From: Streptococcus oralis | GTDB taxonomy: Bacteria; Bacillota; Bacilli; Lactobacillales; Streptococcaceae | DNA length: 64,000 nt | Direction: 5' to 3' | NCBI RefSeq assembly: GCF_024399415.1 | Contig: NZ_CP029257.1 | Location: 829,501-893,500, forward strand | In this document: in pieces, positions 18,349-25,075 of the stretch | Layout of the letters: each line of letters starts with the position of its first letter | Position numbering within the stretch: the first letter of the stretch is position 1 | The notes under the pieces: generated by a model | Told to the model about the DNA's origin: nothing | Seen by the model: the letters and a program-made list of their open reading frames with translations, nothing else | The model's database searches: none | Position numbers and translations under genes: made by a program

Positions 18349-18961
18349 CTTAATTAAAGGTAGATGCAGAAAATATAGAAGTCAAGAGCAAATGCTGAGG
18401 TTGATTTCACAGACTGCTAAATCTATACAAGTTGAGGCTGTCGCCATGTCTGGTTCACGGACAAATCCAAAAGCACCAAAAGATGAGTTTCAGGATTACG
18501 ACGTGGTCTATGTCGTGGACGACTTAGATAATTTGACGAGTGACCTTTCTTGGTTAGACCAGTTTGGCACTCGTATCATTGAGCAGCATAATGTCCTAGG
18601 CAACCGTCGACTTTATCTGATGCTATTTGAAGATGGAAATCGGATTGATTTGACCCTCTGTCCTACGGAGTATATTCAAGAGTGGGTGGATAGTGAAGCA
18701 GGGTTCACCATTTTAGAAGATAAGAAGGGTTTATTTGAACCCTACTTTCCAAGTCCTCAACGTTACTGGACAAGTCCAGCTAGTCAGACAGATTTTGAAA
18801 AAGCCTGCAATGAATTTTGGTGGGTATCAGCCTATGTGGTTAAGGGTATTCATCGCAAGCAAGTTCTCTATGCAACGGAACATCTCAATGCTATCCGTTG
18901 TCGCTATAAAAAACGCAAACCTGCTATGAAGGTAACGGAAGCAGTGGGGAGTGTTAATTAA
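18338..18961 (+). pseudogene. ANT(6)-like nucleotidyltransferase, C-terminally truncated
   Basis: This 207-codon frame matches the intact homologue at 19664 from RSQEQMLRLISQTAK (residue 14 on) to RKQVLYATEHLNAI at about residue 188. It then runs into an unrelated tail (RYKKRKPAMKVTEAVGSVN). About 100 C-terminal residues, including the YKYLFQYLP region, are missing. The N-terminal nucleotidyltransferase core, MSGSRTN...DEFQDYDVVYVVDD, is intact. At the position of the homologue's start Met there is a Tyr codon; the frame begins instead at ATG 18338 with a 13-residue extension, overlapping the upstream membrane gene. It is likely inactive, although a shortened product cannot be excluded. Confidence 0.7.
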
Positions 18962-18987
18962 GTCTGACAGATTTGGAGGAATAGAAG

Positions 18988-19362
18988 ATGATTATCAGAC
19001 CTGCAAGCAGAAAAGATTGTCAAGCTATTTATAGCCTTTATCAAAGTGAAAAATGGCTTTCATTTACAGAGGAAAAAGTGACATCTCTATTTTCAACAAA
19101 CATGTCTCATTACTTGGTGATTGAAGAGGACCAGAAAATCCTCGGCTTTGTCCGTTATCTGACGGATGAAGTGCTGACGACCTTTTTAGCTGAAATAATT
19201 ATTGATAAATCCCACCGCAGAAAAAGACTGGGACAGCAGCTGATTGAGGAGATCCACAAAAAATATCCTTTGACACGGATTGAATTAATATCTGAAGCAG
19301 ATGGATTTTATCGGGCAATAAGTTTTAAGCCTGTTGGTACAGGATTTAGAAAATCTGAATGA
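18988..19362 (+). CDS. GNAT-family N-acetyltransferase
   Basis: A 124-residue acetyl-CoA-dependent acyltransferase fold. Motif A, the acetyl-CoA pyrophosphate loop, is RRKRLGQQL at about residues 72-80 after strand EIIIDKSH. N-terminal MIIRPASRKDCQAIYSLY is typical of the family. TTTGGAGGAATAG gives a good ribosome site before ATG 18988. It is short but covers the usual fold up to FYRAISFKPVGTGFRKSE. Substrate cannot be predicted. Part of the accessory interval between parE and parC. Confidence 0.75.
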   Translation: MIIRPASRKDCQAIYSLYQSEKWLSFTEEKVTSLFSTNMSHYLVIEEDQKILGFVRYLTDEVLTTFLAEIIIDKSHRRKRLGQQLIEEIHKKYPLTRIELISEADGFYRAISFKPVGTGFRKSE

Positions 19363-19375
19363 AAGGAGACAGCCA

Positions 19376-19647
19376 ATGACGCTTGACAACAAACTGGGTC
19401 TGACAGATTCGCTTGAACTAGCCAAGATGGTTATGCGACGGAGGCTGCCCAAGCCTGTCTAGACTTTGCTTTTCAGCAAGCTAGCTTGTCAAAAGTTTAC
19501 TCTTTTACATCCTTACTCAATCAACTTTCGCAAAAAGTCATGCAAAAACTGAGCATGGAATTTGTCAAAGAATTTGATGATGAAAAAGTTCCAGCAGACA
19601 GTCCGCTTTATAGACATGTCCTCTACAGAATCAGGAGTTTCCACTAA
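19376..19647 (+). pseudogene. chimeric relic: Fic-like N-terminus joined to a RimJ/RimL GNAT C-terminus
   Basis: ATG 19376, after AAAGGAG, encodes MTLDNKLGLTDSLELAK, resembling the first residues of Fic/cell-filamentation proteins as I recall them, then frames out and stops at 19464. From 19429 in another frame, 72 codons are open and read GYATEAAQACLDFAFQQASL then KVYSFTS and end PLYRHVLYRIRSFH before TAA 19647: the C-terminal half of a RimJ/RimL-type N-acetyltransferase. The junction is inside GCCAAGATGGTTATGCG. Neither gene is functional. Confidence 0.6.
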
Positions 19648-19663
19648 AAAGGCAGGTATTCCC

Positions 19664-20482
19664 ATGAGAACTGAAACCGAGATGTTTGATGTGATTTTGC
19701 AAACCGCAAAAGTGCTACAGGTTGATGCTGTGGCTCTATCTGGTTCACGTACAAACCAAAAGATTCAAACAGATGAGTTTCAAGACTATGATGTTGTTTA
19801 TGTCGTGGACGACTTAGATAATCTGACGAGTAATCTTGCTTGGTTGGACCAGTTTGGAACACGTATCATTGAGCAGCATAATATCCTTGGCAATCGTCGT
19901 CTCTACCTCATGCTCTTTGAAGATGGTAACCGGATTGATTTGACTCTATGTCCTAAAAAGTATATCCAGGAGTGGGTAGAAAGCGAAGCGGATTTCACGG
20001 TGCTAGAGGACCCTAAGGGTTTATTTGCGCCTTATTCTCCAAATCCTCAGCGTTACTGGACAAGTTCAGCTAGTGAGATAGATTTTGAAAAAGCCTGCAA
20101 TGAATTTTGGTGGGTTTCCGCCTATGTGGTCAAGGGAATCTGTCGCAAGCAACTTTTCTATGCAACTGACCATCTCTACGGGATTTGCCAACAAGAACTC
20201 TTGAAGGTCTTGGCTTGGCAGGTTGCAAGTGATAATGGAACAGTCGATATCGGCAAGAATTACAAGTATCTTTTCCAGTATTTACCTACAGAGAAAGAGA
20301 AGGAATTCTCAGCTCTGCTTGATTTTTCAAGTGTAGAGAAACTTACTCAATCCCTATTCTCCACAATGAATCTCTTCCACAGAGAAGCTCAAATTCTTGC
20401 TCAAAAGATGGGATTTGATTACGATAAGGAAGTGGCGGAGAAGATGATTCAGTATGCTGAGGAGAGACTGATTAATCGCTAA
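19664..20482 (+). CDS. ANT(6)-like aminoglycoside 6-adenylyltransferase family protein
   Basis: A 272-residue member of the streptomycin 6-adenylyltransferase (AadE/ANT(6)) family. Nucleotidyltransferase motif: LSGSRTN...DEFQDYDVVYVVDD (about residues 28-52), with Gly-Ser and the Asp-x-Asp metal ligands. The family feature RYWTSSASEIDFEKACNEFW is at about 130-150 and the C-terminal GKNYKYLFQYLP region is present, so it looks full length. ATG 19664 (MRTETEMFDVIL) is preferred to the 34-codon longer frame because that extension is encoded by the upstream GNAT relic in another frame; the ribosome site (AAGGCAGG) is modest. Native chromosomal homologues may not confer aminoglycoside resistance. 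Two partial copies lie upstream. Confidence 0.8.
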   Translation: MRTETEMFDVILQTAKVLQVDAVALSGSRTNQKIQTDEFQDYDVVYVVDDLDNLTSNLAWLDQFGTRIIEQHNILGNRRLYLMLFEDGNRIDLTLCPKKYIQEWVESEADFTVLEDPKGLFAPYSPNPQRYWTSSASEIDFEKACNEFWWVSAYVVKGICRKQLFYATDHLYGICQQELLKVLAWQVASDNGTVDIGKNYKYLFQYLPTEKEKEFSALLDFSSVEKLTQSLFSTMNLFHREAQILAQKMGFDYDKEVAEKMIQYAEERLINR

Positions 20483-20625
20483 CTAAATAAAGACCTTAAT
20501 TTAAAAGATTAAACTACAGAAAGGGTCGTTTGGTTATTTATCGTAACTGAACACGGTACTAATTTCCGTAAAATATCCTTTATTCTACAAAACCTACTCT
20601 ATATTCTTTGAAAGGAGTTGAACAC

Positions 20626-20713
20626 GCCCTAAATGCTGTGTGAAAAAGATAAATTCTCTTGTGAGCATCGCTCACTGCAATAATTTCTTATTTTCACTTT
20701 GCATTTTACGGGC
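20626..20713. repeat. 88-nt imperfect palindrome next to parC
   Basis: Left arm from GCCCTAAATGC...GTGAAAA...AAATT to TGTGAGC, right arm GCTCAC... to TTTTCACTTTGCATTTTACGGGC. The arms (about 42 nt each) pair over most of their length around the perfect core GTGAGC-ATC-GCTCAC (20661-20675). It ends 12 nt before the parC ATG. It may be a small mobile palindromic element or a leader hairpin. No second copy is seen in this window. Confidence 0.65.
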
Positions 20714-20725
20714 TTTGTATCCTAT

Positions 20726-23206
20726 ATGAGTAACATTCAAAATATGTCCCTTGAGGACATCATGGGAGAGCGCTTTGGTCGCTACTCCAAATACATCATT
20801 CAAGACCGAGCTTTGCCAGATATTCGTGATGGACTCAAGCCGGTTCAACGTCGTATTCTTTATTCGATGAATAAGGATGGCAATACCTTTGACAAGAGCT
20901 ACCGTAAGTCTGCAAAGTCTGTCGGGAACATCATGGGGAATTTCCACCCCCACGGTGACAGTTCTATCTATGATGCCATGGTTCGTATGTCTCAGGATTG
21001 GAAAAACCGTGAGATTCTAGTTGAAATGCACGGTAATAACGGTTCTATGGACGGAGATCCGCCGGCGGCAATGCGTTATACTGAGGCGCGTTTGTCTGAG
21101 ATTGCTGGTTATCTCCTTCAGGATATCGAGAAAAAGACAGTTCCCTTTGCTTGGAACTTTGACGATACGGAGAAAGAACCAACTGTCTTACCAGCAGCCT
21201 TTCCAAACCTCTTGGTTAATGGTTCGACTGGGATTTCGGCTGGTTATGCCACAGATATTCCTCCGCATAATTTGGCAGAGGTCATTGATGCGACTGTTTA
21301 CATGATTGACCACCCAACAGCCAAGGTGGACAAGCTCATGGAATTCTTGCCTGGACCAGATTTCCCGACAGGAGGGATTATTCAAGGTCGTGATGAAATC
21401 AAGAAGGCCTATGAAACTGGGAAAGGGCGCGTGGTCGTTCGATCTAAGACGGAGATTGAAAAGCTAAAAGGTGGTAAGGAACAAATCGTTATCACTGAAA
21501 TTCCTTATGAAATCAATAAGGCTAATCTAGTCAAGAAAATCGATGATGTTCGTGTCAATAACAAGGTAGCTGGTATTGCTGAGGTTCGTGATGAGTCTGA
21601 CCGTGACGGTCTTCGTATTGCTATTGAACTCAAGAAAGATGCTAATACCGAGCTCGTTCTCAACTATCTATTCAAATATACTGACTTGCAAATCAACTAC
21701 AACTTTAACATGGTGGCGATTGACAATTTCACGCCTCGTCAGGTCGGGATTGTCCCAATCTTGTCTAGCTATATCGCCCACCGTCGTGAAGTGATTTTGG
21801 CGCGTTCTCGCTTTGACAAGGAAAAGGCTGAGAAACGTCTGCATATCGTCGAAGGTTTGATTCGCGTGATTTCGATTTTGGACGAAGTGATTGCCCTTAT
21901 CCGTGCTTCTGAGAATAAGGCTGACGCTAAGGAAAATCTCAAGGTCAGCTATGAATTTACAGAGGAGCAGGCAGAGGCTATCGTAACCTTGCAACTTTAC
22001 CGTTTGACCAATACCGACGTGGTTGTCTTGCAGGAAGAAGAAGCAGAGCTTCGTGAAAAGATTGCTATGCTGGCGGCCATTATTGGTGATGAACGGACTA
22101 TGTACAATCTCATGAAGAAAGAACTCCGTGAGGTCAAGAAGAAATTTGCGACTCCACGTTTGAGTGCTTTAGAAGATACAGCAAACGTAATTGAGATTGA
22201 TACAGCGAGTTTGATTGCCGAGGAAGATACCTATGTCAGCGTAACCAAGGCAGGTTACATCAAGCGTACCAGTCCTCGTTCCTTTGCGGCTTCCACTCTG
22301 GAAGAAATTGGCAAACGTGATGATGATCGTTTGATTTTTGTTCAATCGGTTAAGACAACGCAACACCTCTTGATGTTTACAACTCTTGGAAATGTCATCT
22401 ATCGACCAATCCATGAATTGGCAGATATTCGCTGGAAGGATATCGGAGAGCATCTGAGCCAGACCATTACCAACTTTGAAACTAACGAAGAAATCCTCTA
22501 TGTAGAAGTTGTTGATCAGTTTGATGATGCGACTACCTACTTTGCAGCAACTCGCCTTGGTCAAATCAAGCGTGTAGAACGCAAAGAATTCTCTCCATGG
22601 CGGACCTACAAGTCTAAGTCTGTCAAGTATGCTAAGCTCAAAGACGAGACAGACCAGATTGTAGCAGTGGCTCCGATTAAACTGGATGATGTACTCTTGA
22701 TTAGCCAAAACGGTTACGCCCTTCGTTTCAATATCGAAGAGGTACCGGTTGTTGGTGCCAAGGCTGCAGGTGTCAAGGCTATGAACCTGAAAGTAGATGA
22801 TGCACTTCAGGCTGCCTTTATCTGTAACACTTCATCCTTCTACCTCTTGACCAAACGTGGTAGCTTGAAACGTGTCTCTTGTGAGGAAATTCCGGCGACC
22901 AGCCGTGCCAAACGAGGCCTACAAGTCTTGCGTGAGTTGAAAAACAAACCGCACCGTGTCTTCTTGGCTGGAGCAGTTGCAGAACAAGGCTTGATCGGTG
23001 ATCTTTTTAGTACAGAAGTAGAAGAAAACGACCAAACGTTACTTGTCCAATCTAACAAGGGAACAATCTATGAGAGTCGATTGCAAGACCTCAACTTGTC
23101 AGAACGTACTAGCAATGGAAGCTTTATTTCAGACACCATTTCAGATGAAGAAGTTTTCGATGCTTACCTCAAAGAAGTCTTTAAAGAGGATAAAGCGAGT
23201 TCGTAA
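20726..23206 (+). CDS. parC: DNA topoisomerase IV subunit A
   Basis: Cleavage subunit of topoisomerase IV. ATG 20726 (MSNIQNMSLEDIMGERFGRY) is used; GTG or ATG codons upstream lie within the palindrome. No clear Shine-Dalgarno precedes it. The 826-residue protein has the catalytic Tyr in AAMRYTEARLSEIA (Tyr-118) and a quinolone-determining region [12 protein letters not shown] with Ser-79, Asp-83 and Lys-137, the susceptible residues. Residue 91 is Asp, as often in non-pneumococcal mitis streptococci. Several five/six-bladed C-terminal repeats (YVSVTKAGYIKR, VIYRPIHEL, etc.) follow. No GyrA-box, which separates it from gyrA. Confidence 0.96.
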   Translation: MSNIQNMSLEDIMGERFGRYSKYIIQDRALPDIRDGLKPVQRRILYSMNKDGNTFDKSYRKSAKSVGNIMGNFHPHGDSSIYDAMVRMSQDWKNREILVEMHGNNGSMDGDPPAAMRYTEARLSEIAGYLLQDIEKKTVPFAWNFDDTEKEPTVLPAAFPNLLVNGSTGISAGYATDIPPHNLAEVIDATVYMIDHPTAKVDKLMEFLPGPDFPTGGIIQGRDEIKKAYETGKGRVVVRSKTEIEKLKGGKEQIVITEIPYEINKANLVKKIDDVRVNNKVAGIAEVRDESDRDGLRIAIELKKDANTELVLNYLFKYTDLQINYNFNMVAIDNFTPRQVGIVPILSSYIAHRREVILARSRFDKEKAEKRLHIVEGLIRVISILDEVIALIRASENKADAKENLKVSYEFTEEQAEAIVTLQLYRLTNTDVVVLQEEEAELREKIAMLAAIIGDERTMYNLMKKELREVKKKFATPRLSALEDTANVIEIDTASLIAEEDTYVSVTKAGYIKRTSPRSFAASTLEEIGKRDDDRLIFVQSVKTTQHLLMFTTLGNVIYRPIHELADIRWKDIGEHLSQTITNFETNEEILYVEVVDQFDDATTYFAATRLGQIKRVERKEFSPWRTYKSKSVKYAKLKDETDQIVAVAPIKLDDVLLISQNGYALRFNIEEVPVVGAKAAGVKAMNLKVDDALQAAFICNTSSFYLLTKRGSLKRVSCEEIPATSRAKRGLQVLRELKNKPHRVFLAGAVAEQGLIGDLFSTEVEENDQTLLVQSNKGTIYESRLQDLNLSERTSNGSFISDTISDEEVFDAYLKEVFKEDKASS

Positions 23207-23238
23207 AAAGAATCAGTCCAGAGGGCTGATTTCTTTTG
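23206..23238 (+). terminator. parC terminator
   Basis: AAAAGAATCAGTCC pairs with GGGCTGATTTCTTTT (one bulge, one wobble), followed by T-rich sequence. Confidence 0.75.
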
Positions 23239-23247
23239 TGTTGAAAA

Positions 23248-23262
23248 AATTTTCAGAAAATT
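23248..23262 (+). promoter_or_regulatory. CodY box upstream of ilvE (15/15 match)
   Basis: AATTTTCAGAAAATT matches the CodY consensus AATTTTCWGAAAATT at every position. It lies 11 nt upstream of the ilvE -35. CodY represses branched-chain amino acid genes when these amino acids are abundant. Confidence 0.85.
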
Positions 23263-23273
23263 ACAAATAATAC

Positions 23274-23301
23274 TTGAAATTTTACTAGAAAAGTGTAGAA
23301 T
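23274..23301 (+). promoter_or_regulatory. ilvE promoter
   Basis: -35 TTGAAA (23274-23279), 16-nt spacer, -10 TAGAAT (23296-23301). Confidence 0.65.
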
Positions 23302-23337
23302 AGAACACATAGTTTGAATAGTATAAAGGAGAAAAAC

Positions 23338-24360
23338 ATGACAGTTGCAATTGATTGGGAAAACCTTGGATTTGCTTATATGAAATTACCTTACCGTTAT
23401 ATCGCTCACTACAAAAATGGTCAATGGGATCAAGGAGAATTGACAGAGGATGCAACCTTGCATATTTCAGAGTCTTCTCCAAGTCTCCACTATGGACAGC
23501 AAGCATTTGAGGGATTGAAAGCCTATCGTACCAAGGACGGCAGTGTTCAATTGTTCCGTCCTGACGAAAATGCTAAGCGTTTGCAACGTACTTGTGACCG
23601 TCTTTTGATGCCACAAGTTCCGACAGAAATGTTTGTAGAAGCTTGTAAAGCAGTTGTGCGTGCAAATGAAGAATACGTCCCACCATATGGAACAGGTGGA
23701 ACCCTTTATCTTCGTCCGCTGTTGATTGGTGTCGGGGATATTATTGGGGTAAAACCAGCAGAAGAATATATTTTTACCATCTTTGCTATGCCAGTAGGTA
23801 ACTATTTTAAAGGTGGTTTAGTCCCAACTAACTTCTTGATTCAGGATGAATACGACCGTGCAGCTCCGAATGGTACAGGTGCGGCCAAGGTAGGTGGAAA
23901 CTATGCTGCTAGTCTCCTCCCAGGTAAAATGGCCAAGTCACGCCAATTTTCAGATGTTATCTACTTAGACCCATCTACACATACAAATATTGAAGAAGTC
24001 GGATCAGCCAACTTCTTTGGAATCACGGCAGACAATGAATTTGTTACGCCATTGAGTCCATCCATCTTGCCATCTATTACCAAGTATTCTTTGCTTTATT
24101 TGGCAGAACACCGCTTGGGCTTGACTCCGATTGAAGGCGATGTCCCAATTGATAATTTGGATCGTTTTGTAGAGGCAGGAGCTTGTGGTACAGCAGCGGT
24201 TATTTCTCCAATTGGAGGCATCCAACATGGCGATAATTTCCATGTTTTCTATAGTGAAACAGAAGTAGGTCCTGTGACACGTAAACTTTATGATGAATTG
24301 ACTGGTATCCAATTTGGTGATGTAGAAGCGCCTGAAGGATGGATTGTCAAAGTGGACTAA
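23338..24360 (+). CDS. ilvE: branched-chain amino acid aminotransferase
   Basis: PLP enzyme (fold type IV) that interconverts leucine, isoleucine and valine with their 2-keto acids. The 340-residue protein has the PLP-binding lysine in AAKVGGNYAASL (about residue 185-195), HYGQQAFEGLKAYR, and TNIEEVGSANFFGI. ATG 23338 follows AAAGGAG; the earlier in-frame ATG 23314 lies near the transcription start. The perfect CodY box upstream indicates amino-acid-dependent control. Monocistronic, ending at a terminator. Confidence 0.96.
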   Translation: MTVAIDWENLGFAYMKLPYRYIAHYKNGQWDQGELTEDATLHISESSPSLHYGQQAFEGLKAYRTKDGSVQLFRPDENAKRLQRTCDRLLMPQVPTEMFVEACKAVVRANEEYVPPYGTGGTLYLRPLLIGVGDIIGVKPAEEYIFTIFAMPVGNYFKGGLVPTNFLIQDEYDRAAPNGTGAAKVGGNYAASLLPGKMAKSRQFSDVIYLDPSTHTNIEEVGSANFFGITADNEFVTPLSPSILPSITKYSLLYLAEHRLGLTPIEGDVPIDNLDRFVEAGACGTAAVISPIGGIQHGDNFHVFYSETEVGPVTRKLYDELTGIQFGDVEAPEGWIVKVD

Positions 24361-24378
24361 AAGACACGAAGCAAAGAG

Positions 24379-24420
24379 AAACTCCATAGCAGTTGTAATA
24401 GCTGAAATGGAGTTTTTTCT
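24379..24420 (+). terminator. ilvE terminator
   Basis: AAACTCCAT and ATGGAGTTT form a 9-bp stem enclosing a small AGC/GCT hairpin, followed by TTTTTT. Confidence 0.8.
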
Positions 24421-24472
24421 TGCTAGTTTGAGCATTTTCTTGTACAATAGAAAAAGTGAAAAGAGGTAAAGT

Positions 24473-24703
24473 ATGAGTAAAAAAGATAAGAAAATTGAAA
24501 TCCAATTAACCGATGCAAAAGTGACTGTTGGAAAAGACAGCTATGAAGGATACATTTTGACAATTGGGAAAAAGGTTATTGGGGAAATTGCCGAATTAGA
24601 TAACCAATTTGCCATCATAAAGAATGGAAATGTCGATAGTTTTTATAAAAAACTTGAAAAAGCTGTGGAAATTTTGATTGAAAACTATAATTTGACAAAA
24701 TAA
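24473..24703 (+). CDS. small conserved protein, DUF2969-like
   Basis: A 76-residue soluble protein that resembles the streptococcal/lactococcal DUF2969 family from memory. No membrane segment, cysteine or catalytic motif is seen; it is alternately basic and hydrophobic (ILTIGKKVIGEIAEL) and ends in an amphipathic helix (KKLEKAVEILIENYN). A -10 TACAAT and AAGAGGT lie upstream. It ends 4 nt before the -35 of the tRNA promoter. Function unknown. Confidence 0.7.
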   Translation: MSKKDKKIEIQLTDAKVTVGKDSYEGYILTIGKKVIGEIAELDNQFAIIKNGNVDSFYKKLEKAVEILIENYNLTK

Positions 24704-24706
24704 TAC

Positions 24707-24735
24707 TTGTTTTATTGAAAATTTCATGATATAAT
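24707..24735 (+). promoter_or_regulatory. promoter of the tRNA-Tyr/tRNA-Gln pair
   Basis: -35 TTGTTT (24707-24712), 17-nt spacer, extended -10 TGATATAAT (ending 24735). The tRNA begins 18 nt later. Confidence 0.7.
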
Positions 24736-24752
24736 AGTTCTCGTTAAACATT

Positions 24753-24833
24753 GGAGAGATAGCGAAGAGGCTAAACGCGGCGGACTGTAAATCCGCTCCT
24801 TCGGGTTCGGGGGTTCGAATCCCTCTCTCTCCA
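24753..24833 (+). tRNA. tRNA-Tyr (anticodon GTA)
   Basis: Acceptor GGAGAGA pairs with TCTCTCC at the 3' end (discriminator A). The anticodon loop CTGTAAA lies between GCGGA and TCCGC. A long variable arm (CTCCTTCGGGTT) fits class II tRNA-Tyr, and the T loop GGTTCGAATCC is canonical. CCA is not encoded. Confidence 0.95.
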
Positions 24834-24841
24834 TTCATCAA

Positions 24842-24913
24842 TGGGGTATAGCCAAGCGGTAAGGCAAGGGACTTTGACTCCCTCATGCGTTGGTTCGAAT
24901 CCAGCTACCCCAG
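24842..24913 (+). tRNA. tRNA-Gln (anticodon TTG)
   Basis: Acceptor TGGGGTA pairs with TACCCCA (discriminator G). Anticodon stem AGGGA/TCCCT surrounds CTTTGAC, giving anticodon TTG. The T loop GGTTCGAATCC is canonical. It follows tRNA-Tyr by 8 nt, presumably on one transcript; CCA is not encoded. Confidence 0.95.
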
Positions 24914-25036
24914 TTCTTAGGTAATAAATTCAAGATAAAAAGAAAAATATCTTAGGGTATTTTATTTTTATAATTGAAAGACGTGAACGATATGAACATG
25001 TCTTTGCGGGTGCTTAGGAAAAAAATTATAAGTATG

Positions 25037-25056
25037 TCAAGTTTGGAAAAACTTGA
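25037..25056 (+). promoter_or_regulatory. hairpin in the rpsA leader
   Basis: TCAAGTTT-GGAA-AAACTTGA is a perfect 8-bp stem with a GGAA (GNRA) tetraloop, ending 4 nt before the GGAGG of rpsA. It is a candidate for translational autocontrol by S1. An AT-rich hairpin near 24948-24975 may end the tRNA transcript. Confidence 0.5.
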
Positions 25057-25075
25057 TTGTTGGAGGATTTTTTAG

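Noticed and set aside
20633..20683. 16-codon ORF starting within the left arm of the palindrome before parC
   Set aside because: AAAGGAG is 15 nt away, too far to serve ATG 20633, and the ORF merely follows the repeat arm.
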